Below are positions 56,054 through 64,000 of a DNA stretch of 64,000 nucleotides, one piece after another; within the stretch, counting starts at the first letter, position 1, and each line of letters starts with the position of its first letter. Origin of the DNA: CAZCVI01 sp964502145 (GTDB lineage Bacteria; Acidobacteriota; Aminicenantia; UBA2199); assembly GCA_964502145.1 (NCBI GenBank), contig CAZCVI010000004.1:1-64000 (forward strand), given 5' to 3'. Both the position numbers and the translations under genes were made by a program. The notes under the pieces are model-generated. The model was given only the letters and a program-made list of their open reading frames with translations. It had not been told where the DNA came from and searched no databases.

Positions 56054-58513
56054 ATGAATACCGTGGTGAATACAAGGCATGATACCTTGGTGTTAGTGGT
56101 GAAAGTGGCTGGGCAGAGACACCCTCTGGTAACGGATGGTTCTGCATTAATAGATTATTCTGACTTGAGCGCTCTGTTGCACCATGAAGGCTATCGCACG
56201 GCCATTGTTCATACGGCTGCTGAAACGTTAACCTTTGCCCGGGAACAACTACCAACAGTGATTATTCTGGATTCCATTGGTGCTGCTGGCGAAGGTATTG
56301 ATTTGTGTCGCTCTTTAAAAATGGAACCTGTTACCACTAGTATTCCGTTGCTGTTTATTTTGTCATCCCATGATCTAGACTGGAGGGAAAAAATATTAGA
56401 GGCCGGGGCTAGCGATTATATCCTTCATCCTATAGTCAGGCAAGAGGCACTGACCCGCATCGGAACGGTGATTAGCAACCAAAGTGCCCGCTCTTTATTG
56501 GATGTTTCCCCGCCACTATTAAATTCCACGGGCATGGAAGTTCAGCGGAGCAACAATATTAAAAATGAATTTCTGGCGCGGATCAACCACGAGATTCGCA
56601 CCCCTATGAACGGTGTTATCGGTATGACCAATCTTTTACTGGAATCCCCATTGTCCACTGAACAACGGGAATATGCGGAAACTATCCATCATAGCGGTCA
56701 GATATTGCTGTCATTGCTCAATGATTTACTGGATTTTTCCGGGATTAAGAGCGGTCAGCTTACTTTTGAGCGGTTGGATTTTGATTTGCGCGTGACTCTG
56801 GATGAAATTTCCCAGCTCTTGGCATTACCAGCACGGCAAAAAGGACTTGAATGGATTTGTCTGGTGGAACCGGATGTACCGTCACGGTTGAAAGGTGATC
56901 CCGGACGGCTCAGACAGATCATATTAAAACTGGCGGGAAATGCCATGAAGTTTACCGCCACTGGTGAAGTGTCTTTAAAAGTGGCGGTGGAAAGTGAAGA
57001 TGACTGTTCGGCCAGGTTACTTTTTTCTGTCATGGATACGGGTGTGGGTATAGCCGCCGATCTGATTGGAACTATTTTTGATGCGTTTACCGAGGAGGAT
57101 GGTTCCTATACTCCTAAAAATGGCGGTGCGGGTCTGGGTCTCACTATTGCCAGACTGTTGGCCCAAGCTATGGGCGGGCAGATGGGGGCTGAAAGCAAGA
57201 AAGGGCAAGGGTCTACTTTTTGGTTTACTGTTCCCTTTGAAAAGCAGTCTCCTCTGACTGACATTGAACCGTGCCGCGATTATAGTGGTGATTTATCCGC
57301 TCAGGATTTATCCTGCTTGCGGATACTGGTGGTGGACCATCAAGAGAGTAACCGAAATGTGCTTTCCCAGATGATGACTTCTTGGCATTGTCGTTTCCAA
57401 GTAGTTGCCGATGGGGAAACTGCCTTGGAAACGATGCAGGATGGATTGCTCCAAGGGGATCCTTTCGGTATTATTTTGATTGACATGCATATGGAAGGGA
57501 TGGATGGCGAAACATTGGGCCGGAAAATAAAAGAAGATGCCCGGTTTCGAGATACTACCCTGGTGATGATGGCTCAGGTTGGCTTTCGTGGTGATGCTGA
57601 ACGTTTGGAAAAGATCGGCTTTTCAGCTTACCTCACTATGCCCTTGAATTCCTCTCTTATTTATGATTGTCTGGCCACTGCCCACTGTCGAAAAACTCAG
57701 TCTGTTGGTCTGCCAATTTATCCGATCATCACGCGTCATTCCATTGCGGAAGCCAAACGCAAGAGTGTCCGCATTCTGATGGCGGAAGATAATATTACCA
57801 ATCAGCAGGTGGCTTCTGCTATTTTGGAGAAAATGGGGTATCGGGTGGATGTGGTGGAGAATGGTTTGGAAGCTATTAAAGTGTTGGATACTATCCCTTA
57901 CCATCTGGTGTTGATGGACTGCCAGATGCCTGTTATGGATGGCTATGAAGCGACTCGCCGGATTCGCGAGATGGAAAAAAATGGTAGTCATCGGATACCG
58001 GTGATTGCATTGACGGCTAATGTGTTGCCCGGCGACCGTCAGGCTTGTTTGAATGCGGGGATGGATGATTATGTGGCCAAACCGGTCAATCCCCGACAAC
58101 TTGCCGAAACCATAGATAAATGGTTGTGGGGGTCAGCGGTTTTAAAAAAAGAAATCTCTGCCAAACCTGAACCGATGGTCCAGGAAGTTGTGTTTGACGG
58201 TTCCGGGTTGTTAGAACGGTTGCTGGGAGACCGGGAATTACTGAAAGATGTGTTGGAAGGATTTTTGGAAGATATGCCCCGGCGTTTTAAGGCACTGGAT
58301 GATGCATTGGAAAAGAAGGATTCGGTATTGGGGCGCAGGCATGCCCATACCATTAAAGGTGCCAGTTTGAATATTGGTGCCCCAGCGCTACAAAAGATCG
58401 CTGCTGCCATTGAATTGGCCGCAGAGGTCGGGGACATGGAAAAGTGTATTGTTTTGTTCCCACAACTGGATGTTCAGTTCCAATTGCTGAAAGGGGAGAT
58501 TCAGAAGTTCTAG
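56054..58513 (+). CDS. Hybrid histidine kinase with degenerate receivers and C-terminal HPt
   Basis: 819 aa. The N-terminal receiver-like domain lacks the acidic pair and has LHPI in place of TKPF, so it is probably not phosphorylated. H-box INHEIRTPMNG (His about 179), N-box KLAGNAMKF, DTGVGIA, GGAGLGLTIARL follow. The second receiver (about 422-540) has one acidic residue lost (VVDHQES) and TMPL for TKPI, although IDMHMEGMDG keeps the Asp. The third (about 572-695) is canonical (MAEDNITNQ, LMDCQMPVMDG, AKPVNP). HPt follows with HAHTIKGAS (His about 763). It can run a full phosphorelay via receiver 3 and HPt, and may supply the HPt missing from the preceding kinase. The start may be GTG 56051 or ATG 56054. 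Confidence 0.88.
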   Translation: MNTVVNTRHDTLVLVVKVAGQRHPLVTDGSALIDYSDLSALLHHEGYRTAIVHTAAETLTFAREQLPTVIILDSIGAAGEGIDLCRSLKMEPVTTSIPLLFILSSHDLDWREKILEAGASDYILHPIVRQEALTRIGTVISNQSARSLLDVSPPLLNSTGMEVQRSNNIKNEFLARINHEIRTPMNGVIGMTNLLLESPLSTEQREYAETIHHSGQILLSLLNDLLDFSGIKSGQLTFERLDFDLRVTLDEISQLLALPARQKGLEWICLVEPDVPSRLKGDPGRLRQIILKLAGNAMKFTATGEVSLKVAVESEDDCSARLLFSVMDTGVGIAADLIGTIFDAFTEEDGSYTPKNGGAGLGLTIARLLAQAMGGQMGAESKKGQGSTFWFTVPFEKQSPLTDIEPCRDYSGDLSAQDLSCLRILVVDHQESNRNVLSQMMTSWHCRFQVVADGETALETMQDGLLQGDPFGIILIDMHMEGMDGETLGRKIKEDARFRDTTLVMMAQVGFRGDAERLEKIGFSAYLTMPLNSSLIYDCLATAHCRKTQSVGLPIYPIITRHSIAEAKRKSVRILMAEDNITNQQVASAILEKMGYRVDVVENGLEAIKVLDTIPYHLVLMDCQMPVMDGYEATRRIREMEKNGSHRIPVIALTANVLPGDRQACLNAGMDDYVAKPVNPRQLAETIDKWLWGSAVLKKEISAKPEPMVQEVVFDGSGLLERLLGDRELLKDVLEGFLEDMPRRFKALDDALEKKDSVLGRRHAHTIKGASLNIGAPALQKIAAAIELAAEVGDMEKCIVLFPQLDVQFQLLKGEIQKF

Positions 58514-58523
58514 CCCCTGCCAG

Positions 58524-58583
58524 ATTCCCATAATTCCCACTTGCTTTTATGATAATCTCAATGAACTGGCGATGGATTTAGGG
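58524..58583. repeat. Partial 9-bp-period element, copy H
   Basis: Matches the right part of copy F: CCCATAATTCCCACTTG, then AACTGGCGATGGATTTAGG as a decayed right terminal repeat. It lies in the 123-bp gap between convergent kinase genes. Confidence 0.65.
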
Positions 58584-58636
58584 GAATTTAACTGAAAGTA
58601 TAAATCGTGCAAGATGATTTTACAGGTCGGTTGGTT

Positions 58637-61015
58637 TTAGAATCCCAGGCGGTGAAGTTCTGCCAGTAATTTTTCCATTTGCTGTTCTACAAATGGGAGT
58701 AGGGTGGTTGTTTTATCCAGGGTTTTTTCTTTGGTGGCTATTTCCATTTCCTGTGTGGTTTTTTGCATTTCATAAGCGCAGATATTACCTACCGCGCCTT
58801 TTATGGTATGAATTTGACGTTGTACGGCCACTATGTCACCCAAAGATATTTTCTCTTTTAAATCTTGTACTAAGCGTACTATATCCTCTTTAAATGTGGT
58901 CAATACTATTTTAAGTAGTTCTTCATCACCCAGCAGTCGTTTTAGTAATGAAGGTCGATCAAATACAGTTGCTTTATTTTGGCTCAGCCATTTTTCAATG
59001 GTATCTGCCAGGACTTGCGGGTCGACTGGTTTGGGGATATAGTCGTCCATTCCCGAGGCGAGGCATTTTTCACGGTCTCCTTTCATGGCATGGGCTGTCA
59101 TTGCTAAGATAGGTTTATGAACTTTTTCTTGTTCGCGAATGCGGCGTGTGGCTTCATAGCCATCCATTTCAGGCATCTGGCAGTCCATTAGAATCAGGTC
59201 ATAGTTTTCTACTTCCAGTATTTTAAGCGCCTCTTTGCCATTGATTGCTGTATCTACTTGGTATCCTAATTTTTCCAGTATGGTCCGGGCTACTATCTGG
59301 TTGGTGATATTGTCTTCCACCAGCAGAATCTTTGCCTTGCCACGTGTGGGGAAGAGACTTTTTTTATCTGGCTCTTCTGGTTCGGGGAGGGGTGGTTTTT
59401 GGTTTAGTGTTGTCGTCAAACAATCATATAACTTTGATTTTTTAATTGGTTTTGTTAAGGATGCAGAGAATCCCATCTCATGTAAGAGTGGAAGGCTTTC
59501 CAGTTTTCCCAGCGGTGCTAGTTTGACTAAATGTGATCCGATTAATAGGGGGTCCTTTTTAACCCGTTTAGCGAATTCTTCATCATCTGTGTGTGGGATG
59601 ACTACGTCTACCAGAACAGCGGCATAGTCATCTTTTTCCGTTACGGCAGCACGCATCATGTCCAATGCTTGGGACGCATTAAAGGCTTGGTCTGTCCGGC
59701 AGTACCAGGAATCCAGTATGATAGAGAGCATACGCTGCCGGTTGACATTATCACTGAGCACTAAAAAGCGTTTCTCTGCCAGATCGATCCCGGTTGGTTC
59801 TGGCATGGACAGGTCCACTGCTTGTTTCTCCATCTGAATTGTGAAACGAAAGGTCGAACCCTGACCCAACTTGCTGGTAAAACTGATTCTGCCTTTCATC
59901 ATCTCTGTCAATTGTTTGGAAATCGCCAGTCCCAAACCTGAACCGCCGAATTTACGGGTGGTGGAGGTATCGGCCTGGGTAAAGGCTTCGAATAATGAAT
60001 TCTGTTGGTGTTCTGGGATGCCAATGCCTGTATCTTTCACTGTGAAACATAGTGTGACCGTGGTGTTTGTTTCTTCTTCCAGTTCCACGGTGATCACGAC
60101 TTCGCCGTTTTCGGTGAATTTAATCGCGTTGCCTGCCAGATTGAGCACTATTTGACGTAGTCGGGTGGGATCGCCTTTTAACATGGCTGGGACATTGGCT
60201 TCGATGATGCAGATTAAATCCAATCCTTTTTCATGGGCGCGCAGGGAGAGGATATCCCCTGTATCTTCCATGGTTGTATGCATGTTGAAGTGAATGTTTT
60301 CCAGAGTTAGTTTGCCTGCCTCGATACGGGAAAAATCCAGGATGTTGTCGATGACTGCCATCAATGCATCGGCGCTGGAGAGCAGTTTTTCGCCGTATTC
60401 GCGTTGTTCCGGGGATAGTTTGGTGTCAAGTAGGATGCTGGTTAATCCGATGACGCCGTTCATGGGGGTGCGTAACTCGTGGCTCATGTTGGCCAGGAAG
60501 TTGCTTTTGGCACGATTAGCTGCTTCTGCTTCTTCTTTGGCTTTTTTTAAATCCGTTTCTACTTGCTTGCGTTTTTCGATTTCATCCAGTGCTTGTTCTC
60601 GTAGTGCTGTTATTTCCCGTAATTGTCCTACTGGCAGAGTCATGTCCGTGATTGTGACCAGCATTTTACTTTCGTGGCGGTTGACCATAGGAATCGATGA
60701 TGCCACGGTCTGTTGGATTCTTAATTGGCCGTCGGGTAGGGGAGAGGGAATAAAATGCGGATGCAGTTGTGGTGAGAAGAATACAGGCGGACCACCGAGG
60801 AAAACTTGATCCATGCGATTTTTGTAGCGGTTCTCGCGCAAGTGTGGGAAAAAATCCAGCAAGCATTTATCCAGTATTTCTTCCCGTTTGATGCCTGTCC
60901 ACTCTTCCATTATTCGATTCCAGAGAACCAGCGTGTACTTATCATCTACCACGCAAATCCCATGTGGGACACTGTCAAATATGTCGATTAATAAAGAGCT
61001 TTTATCAAATATCAT
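58637..61015 (-). CDS. Hybrid histidine kinase, PAS-HisKA-HATPase-REC-REC-HPt
   Basis: 792 aa, cytoplasmic. The N-terminal PAS domain (about 5-120) is recognisable from FDSVPHGICVVDDKYTLVLWN and WTGIKREEIL. A coiled coil, H-box NMSHELRTPMNG (His about 180), N-box NLAGNAIKF, DTGIGIP and GGSGLGLAISKQ follow. The first receiver (about 415-535) is degenerate (VLSDNVNRQ; LVDVVIPHTDD), the second (about 562-690) canonical (LVEDNITNQ, LMDCQMPEMDG, PKPVDP). The C-terminal HPt has IHTIKGAVG (His about 733). No ribosome site is clear. Convergent with the kinase pair and evidently a paralogue, with a PAS sensor in place of the N-terminal receiver. Confidence 0.9.
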   Translation of the reverse strand: MIFDKSSLLIDIFDSVPHGICVVDDKYTLVLWNRIMEEWTGIKREEILDKCLLDFFPHLRENRYKNRMDQVFLGGPPVFFSPQLHPHFIPSPLPDGQLRIQQTVASSIPMVNRHESKMLVTITDMTLPVGQLREITALREQALDEIEKRKQVETDLKKAKEEAEAANRAKSNFLANMSHELRTPMNGVIGLTSILLDTKLSPEQREYGEKLLSSADALMAVIDNILDFSRIEAGKLTLENIHFNMHTTMEDTGDILSLRAHEKGLDLICIIEANVPAMLKGDPTRLRQIVLNLAGNAIKFTENGEVVITVELEEETNTTVTLCFTVKDTGIGIPEHQQNSLFEAFTQADTSTTRKFGGSGLGLAISKQLTEMMKGRISFTSKLGQGSTFRFTIQMEKQAVDLSMPEPTGIDLAEKRFLVLSDNVNRQRMLSIILDSWYCRTDQAFNASQALDMMRAAVTEKDDYAAVLVDVVIPHTDDEEFAKRVKKDPLLIGSHLVKLAPLGKLESLPLLHEMGFSASLTKPIKKSKLYDCLTTTLNQKPPLPEPEEPDKKSLFPTRGKAKILLVEDNITNQIVARTILEKLGYQVDTAINGKEALKILEVENYDLILMDCQMPEMDGYEATRRIREQEKVHKPILAMTAHAMKGDREKCLASGMDDYIPKPVDPQVLADTIEKWLSQNKATVFDRPSLLKRLLGDEELLKIVLTTFKEDIVRLVQDLKEKISLGDIVAVQRQIHTIKGAVGNICAYEMQKTTQEMEIATKEKTLDKTTTLLPFVEQQMEKLLAELHRLGF

Positions 61016-61080
61016 TTTATCAGGACCACGCTTTTTTATTTTGCTTTTTTATTTTGTTTTATATATTTGTTACTAGTTGA

Positions 61081-61109
61081 ATTATACTCTTTTCAATAAT
61101 CAATGTAAA
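61081..61109 (-). promoter_or_regulatory. Sigma70 promoter of the PAS hybrid kinase
   Basis: On the minus strand: TTTACA, a 17-bp spacer, then TATAAT. Leader about 58 nt. Confidence 0.75.
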
Positions 61110-61149
61110 ATGGGGGAAAAATTCTTTTGCGTATTTTTTTTGAAAAGGC

Positions 61150-61178
61150 TTGCTTTTTTTCTTCTTTCGTATTATATT
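61150..61178 (+). promoter_or_regulatory. Sigma70 promoter of the CBS-domain gene
   Basis: TTGCTT, a 17-bp pyrimidine-rich spacer, then TATATT, divergent from the kinase promoter. Confidence 0.6.
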
Positions 61179-61239
61179 ATGGAAGAAAATAGATCGAGTA
61201 AAGTTATGACCCACTGGTCTTACAGAAATAGGAGGAAAT

Positions 61240-61701
61240 ATGAAGCAAAAAGTGAGTGATTTGTTGAAAGAAAAAGGACATGCGGTTTATTCAATCCCAA
61301 ATACCGCCCGGTTAAAAGACGCAGTCAAGACTTTCAATGAGAAGCATGTTGGTGCATTGATTGTTCTGAATGAAGCTGAAGAGATTCAGGGTATTGTTAC
61401 TGAAAGAGATATCATGATTCGCCTTGCCCAGACCGAAGGGGAAATTAAAGATATGAACGTTAAGATGGTAATGACTCCCAAGGAGAAGCTGATCATTGGT
61501 ACTCGTGATGACAGTGTAGAATATCTCATGAAAGTGATGACCACCAATCGGATACGTCATATTCCTATCGTGGGTGGTGAATGTAAATGTAAATTGGAAG
61601 GTCTCATTTCCATCGGTGATATTGTTAAATCGCTTTTAGGCGATCTTGGACATGAAAACAAAATGCTGAAGGATTATATTGGAGGCGCCTATCCTGTTTA
61701 A
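61240..61701 (+). CDS. Two-CBS-domain protein
   Basis: 153 aa. Two CBS motifs: KDAVKTFNEKHVGALIVLNE with GIVTERDIMIR, and SVEYLMKVMTTNRIRHIPIV with GLISIGDIVKSLL. The protein is a stand-alone Bateman module (PF00571), which usually binds adenine nucleotides (AMP, ATP, NAD or SAM) and reports energy state to a partner. AGGAGG lies 5 nt before the ATG. It has its own promoter and a strong terminator, so it is monocistronic. Partner unknown. Confidence 0.9.
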   Translation: MKQKVSDLLKEKGHAVYSIPNTARLKDAVKTFNEKHVGALIVLNEAEEIQGIVTERDIMIRLAQTEGEIKDMNVKMVMTPKEKLIIGTRDDSVEYLMKVMTTNRIRHIPIVGGECKCKLEGLISIGDIVKSLLGDLGHENKMLKDYIGGAYPV

Positions 61702-61742
61702 TTGTCGGTCTATTTTTTTGGCCGCATTTTTTTACTGAATAG

Positions 61743-61814
61743 TGCCACGGATAGGTACGGGTTAAACCAACCCTGGTGGGTTGGGTTCCGTTGATATCCG
61801 TGGCATTTTTTTTT
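61743..61814 (+). terminator. Long hairpin with T-run after the CBS gene
   Basis: GCCACGGATA pairs with TATCCGTGGC around a loop that itself can fold (ACCAACCC with GGGTTGGGT), followed by nine T. The stem is the CCACGG...CCGTGG word of the repeat elements, and CTGGACTTT follows at about 61823, so the terminator may descend from one. Confidence 0.8.
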
Positions 61815-61886
61815 AAACACGCTGGACTTTCTGGCTTTAGAGTAGGTGGGGTATTGTGGATAATATTTTTTATGGCTCTTCTGGAA

Positions 61887-61915
61887 TTGCAAAATCACTT
61901 TAGATGTTATATAAT
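61887..61915 (+). promoter_or_regulatory. Sigma70 promoter of the LSm-like membrane protein gene
   Basis: TTGCAA, a 17-bp spacer, then TATAAT. 29 bp before the ATG. Confidence 0.7.
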
Positions 61916-61944
61916 TCAAATTTGGTTCAGAAGGAGAAGAGCGC

Positions 61945-62850
61945 ATGAGTAATGGCACGAAGTTTGTATGGGTAGTGATTGTTTTGGTTTCCCTGATTGT
62001 GGGGGGGTATTATGTGTATAATATTAGTGTCAAGGCCAAGGCAGAAAAGGATTTGGCTGTTGCGAAAGGGGTGTTGGATGCGATGGTAGTATCTTTGGAA
62101 GGAAACTCATTTCTCCATCCCAGTGATTTGTACCAGGGACCGATTAAGTATTTGACTGCGGCCTTGAAAGCGATGAACACCCGTACTTTTATTGGCATGT
62201 CCGTATTCAGCCAGAAAAACAGAGAAGGTATTTACGATGAATTCATGCAGCGTATTTTCGCTTTCCGGCAGGCGTTAATAAGCTATTCGCCTTCCATATC
62301 CTTGGGTAACCGGGAAAAAGAAGACGTGGTGCAAAAAATTGCCTCCAGTGTGGAGATTCTTTTTACGAAGAATCTGGTAACAGATGCAAAGGATTTGAAA
62401 ACGGATCCTATATACCTGAAGTGGAGCAATCAAGACCGCCAGAAATTAATTATCCAAAACAATGAATTGCCCAACGAAGTGGTAGGGGAAGAAATACCAG
62501 AAAAATCAGAGGCACAATCCCAATATGCGCAACTGGATGTGGTAGATGGAAAGAATATGGATGGTGAGGAGATTGGCATCGCTCCGGAGAAAAAGGAACC
62601 TGTCGGTGAGAAGGTTCGCACCCAGGTGGATTACGCCGATCTAAAAGAACTGGTGGGCGAAATAATCGAAGTGCAAAAGAAGAACGGCACGGTGCAAGAT
62701 GGGAAATTAATCGAGGTGGACGAGCTCTCTTTGACTTTAAATATTTTGTTGGAGGGCGGGCATTTTTCCTTGAAAATTCTCAAAGCAGATATCGACAAAC
62801 TGGAAAAGATTACTTTTAAAAAAGCAGTGGCTACTGAAACTGAAGAATGA
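61945..62850 (+). CDS. Membrane-anchored protein with LSm-like C-terminal domain
   Basis: 301 aa. One membrane helix near the N-terminus (FVWVVIVLVSLIVGGYYVY, about 7-25), then a helical region (about 30-150), a Glu-rich linker (about 170-225) and a beta-rich C-terminal domain: LKELVGEIIEVQKKNGTVQD, GKLIEVDELSLTL, LLEGGHFSLKILKADIDKLEKI. That order (L.G..V.V...G....G.L..VD...L.L...GG....I....I..I) is the Sm/LSm-like fold pattern. If the N-in topology holds, the domain is periplasmic; otherwise it is cytoplasmic and might bind RNA. AAGGAG precedes the ATG. Family unknown. Confidence 0.7.
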   Translation: MSNGTKFVWVVIVLVSLIVGGYYVYNISVKAKAEKDLAVAKGVLDAMVVSLEGNSFLHPSDLYQGPIKYLTAALKAMNTRTFIGMSVFSQKNREGIYDEFMQRIFAFRQALISYSPSISLGNREKEDVVQKIASSVEILFTKNLVTDAKDLKTDPIYLKWSNQDRQKLIIQNNELPNEVVGEEIPEKSEAQSQYAQLDVVDGKNMDGEEIGIAPEKKEPVGEKVRTQVDYADLKELVGEIIEVQKKNGTVQDGKLIEVDELSLTLNILLEGGHFSLKILKADIDKLEKITFKKAVATETEE

Positions 62851-62976
62851 TGGTGGGAAGATAAAAAGATAGTGCTGCACCAGTAAATAGAGTACGGATT
62901 GAGGTTCGGTTTGAATGCTTGATTTCTTCCCGGCCCAATATAACGGGTTGGTGATTAACCATGAGAGGAGGTAAGT

Positions 62977-63807
62977 ATGGCTGTAGAGGAAACTTTGTCA
63001 AAGGTAAAATCGGATGTATTTGCAATTTTGATCCCCGGTTTTTTTATCACGGGGGTTATTGTATCCGCGGTTTTGGTTTTCACTCAAACGGATGCCAAAA
63101 TCGGTATTATTAAAAGATTTGGTCCATTCTTCAAGACCTTGAAAGGGAATTGGATTTTAACCTTTATTGCTTTTGTGATAATATTCTTAGCTGGGAATTT
63201 TCTCCGTTCAATAAAGGTGACGATAGCCGATAATGTAGCAAATTTTCTCTTTAAAAGATTCATTAAAGCCTCTTGGACCAAGTTATTCTACGGAAATCCA
63301 TTTCCTTATCGCGATTTGTTGGAGAAAATAAAGTTGATATTACTCCAGAATAAGCTGATTGAAGACATTCCCTTACCAGTGGATAAACACTCATTGTATA
63401 TTTTATTTCAGTACTGGAAAATGGTGATATGTATAGAAAAGTCTGGTTCATTTTCATATATTCAAGAATTTGAAAGTAGGGTAAGGATGTTTGCAGGGAT
63501 GTTTTGGGCCGGGAGCTGTGGGATTGGCGGAAGTATTTTGATATCTGCGAGTTTCATTTTTAATAAAGCGGCATGTATCGTGTGGTGGAAGTATATTTTA
63601 TTGATGTTTTTAGTCTCAGTGATCATCGCGGTAATATTCAGCCGTAGTTTAAAGCGTGTCAGGAGTGAGGAGGTAATTTCTGTATTTATTGCATATCTTT
63701 TTATACAAAGAAGTAAGAAGGAAGAAGATAAAAAGGAGAAGGTAAAAGAGAAGGGCAACCTCTTTGGGCCTTTGATGAATATGTTTAAAGGTAAAGAGAA
63801 AGAGTAG
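62977..63807 (+). CDS. Polytopic membrane protein of unknown function
   Basis: 276 aa. About four hydrophobic segments: residues 14-36 (VFAILIPGFFITGVIVSAVL), 58-77 (WILTFIAFVIIFLAGNFL), about 170-195 and about 200-220. A soluble loop of about 90 residues separates the two pairs, and the C-terminus is highly charged (KEEDKKEKVKEK) and probably cytoplasmic. No catalytic motif seen. GAGGAGG lies 5 nt before the ATG. It follows the LSm-like gene by 126 bp and may be co-transcribed. Confidence 0.75.
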   Translation: MAVEETLSKVKSDVFAILIPGFFITGVIVSAVLVFTQTDAKIGIIKRFGPFFKTLKGNWILTFIAFVIIFLAGNFLRSIKVTIADNVANFLFKRFIKASWTKLFYGNPFPYRDLLEKIKLILLQNKLIEDIPLPVDKHSLYILFQYWKMVICIEKSGSFSYIQEFESRVRMFAGMFWAGSCGIGGSILISASFIFNKAACIVWWKYILLMFLVSVIIAVIFSRSLKRVRSEEVISVFIAYLFIQRSKKEEDKKEKVKEKGNLFGPLMNMFKGKEKE

Positions 63808-63834
63808 GTGCGTGCCTCATTAAATTATCCATGC

Positions 63835-63858
63835 CCAGCACCCGCTCCCGGGTGCTGG
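63835..63858. terminator. Hairpin between convergent genes
   Basis: CCAGCACCCG and CGGGTGCTGG form a perfect 10-bp stem with a 4-nt loop. There is no T-run on either side, so it may be a Rho-independent-like pause or transcript-end stabiliser. Confidence 0.5.
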
Positions 63859-63892
63859 ACGATTAACGGATATCCGATCATGAATCGGAGTT

Positions 63893-64000
63893 CTAAAATT
63901 TATCTTTGATCACTACTTCATCTAATGCTAGTTGTCCTGGTTTGGGCCAAGCTGGCTTCGTGCCTTTTCCTACTACGACAAACATCGCGATGACATGATC
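63893..64000 (-). CDS. Nitroreductase family protein, 3' end only
   Basis: The last 35 codons are in the window; the 5' part lies beyond the right edge. HVIAMFVVVGKGTKPAWPKP followed by GQLALDEVV matches the C-terminal end of FMN-dependent nitroreductases (V.VGKGTKPAWPKPGQLPLDEVV type). Too short for more. Unrelated in sequence to the TM1586-type protein at 3162. Confidence 0.7.
   Translation of the reverse strand, partial: DHVIAMFVVVGKGTKPAWPKPGQLALDEVVIKDKF

Overview
This window is a chromosomal segment of a Gram-negative bacterium with fairly AT-rich intergenic DNA. The envelope type follows from a complete TolC / periplasmic adaptor / RND efflux operon, a lipoprotein signal, and a Wzx/Wzy/Wzz-type polysaccharide cluster. 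No rRNA, tRNA, phage or classical IS transposase is visible. The mix of PF09820/PF08011-type ATPase-nuclease genes, Kre9/KNH-like repeats, many hybrid kinases and abundant small palindromic elements suggests an uncultured lineage (for example Acidobacteriota/Aminicenantes-like). That placement is only an inference.

Layout. 1-2635: the N-terminal part of a very large secreted repeat protein that runs off the left edge. 3162-7064: nitroreductase-like protein, FkbM methyltransferase, DUF3326 protein and a small winged-helix protein. 7469-12430: an unusual fusion (nucleoside-deoxyribosyltransferase-like domain plus PEP-synthase-like region) and a membrane TPR protein. 12513-33797: a surface-polysaccharide locus, all on the minus strand, with an initiating sugar-phosphate transferase, glycosyltransferases, methyltransferases, AsnB, a transglutaminase-like protein, an alpha/alpha-toroid protein, O-antigen polymerase/ligase, Wzx-like flippase, Wzz-like protein, LegB-like dehydratase and a GT-C-like membrane protein. 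34570-37580: nucleotidyltransferase-like protein and an ABC exporter. 37752-40042: zinc-ribbon BI-1 protein and an EAL-like/HDOD regulator. 40255-46337: tripartite RND efflux operon. 46569-50739: two near-duplicate AAA-ATPase/PD-(D/E)XK genes flanking a STAND-protein fragment. 50889-53439: crotonase-like protein, methyltransferase, and a two-gene module of a 59-aa basic protein plus a TIR-like protein. 53950-61015: three large hybrid histidine kinases. 61240-64000: CBS protein, two membrane-associated unknowns and the 3' end of a nitroreductase gene.

Regulation is unusually readable. Some twenty sigma70-type promoters with exact 17-bp spacers precede genes or operons. Two homologous leaders in the polysaccharide locus each carry an ops-like GGCGGTAGC element just before the first ORF, suggesting control by an RfaH/NusG-family antiterminator. 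The segment is also littered with a family of roughly 180-bp elements with TIR-like ends (CCTGGATTCACCGCC type) and cores of 9-bp-period inverted repeats. These elements have interchangeable cores, and remnants of them have become part of coding sequences.
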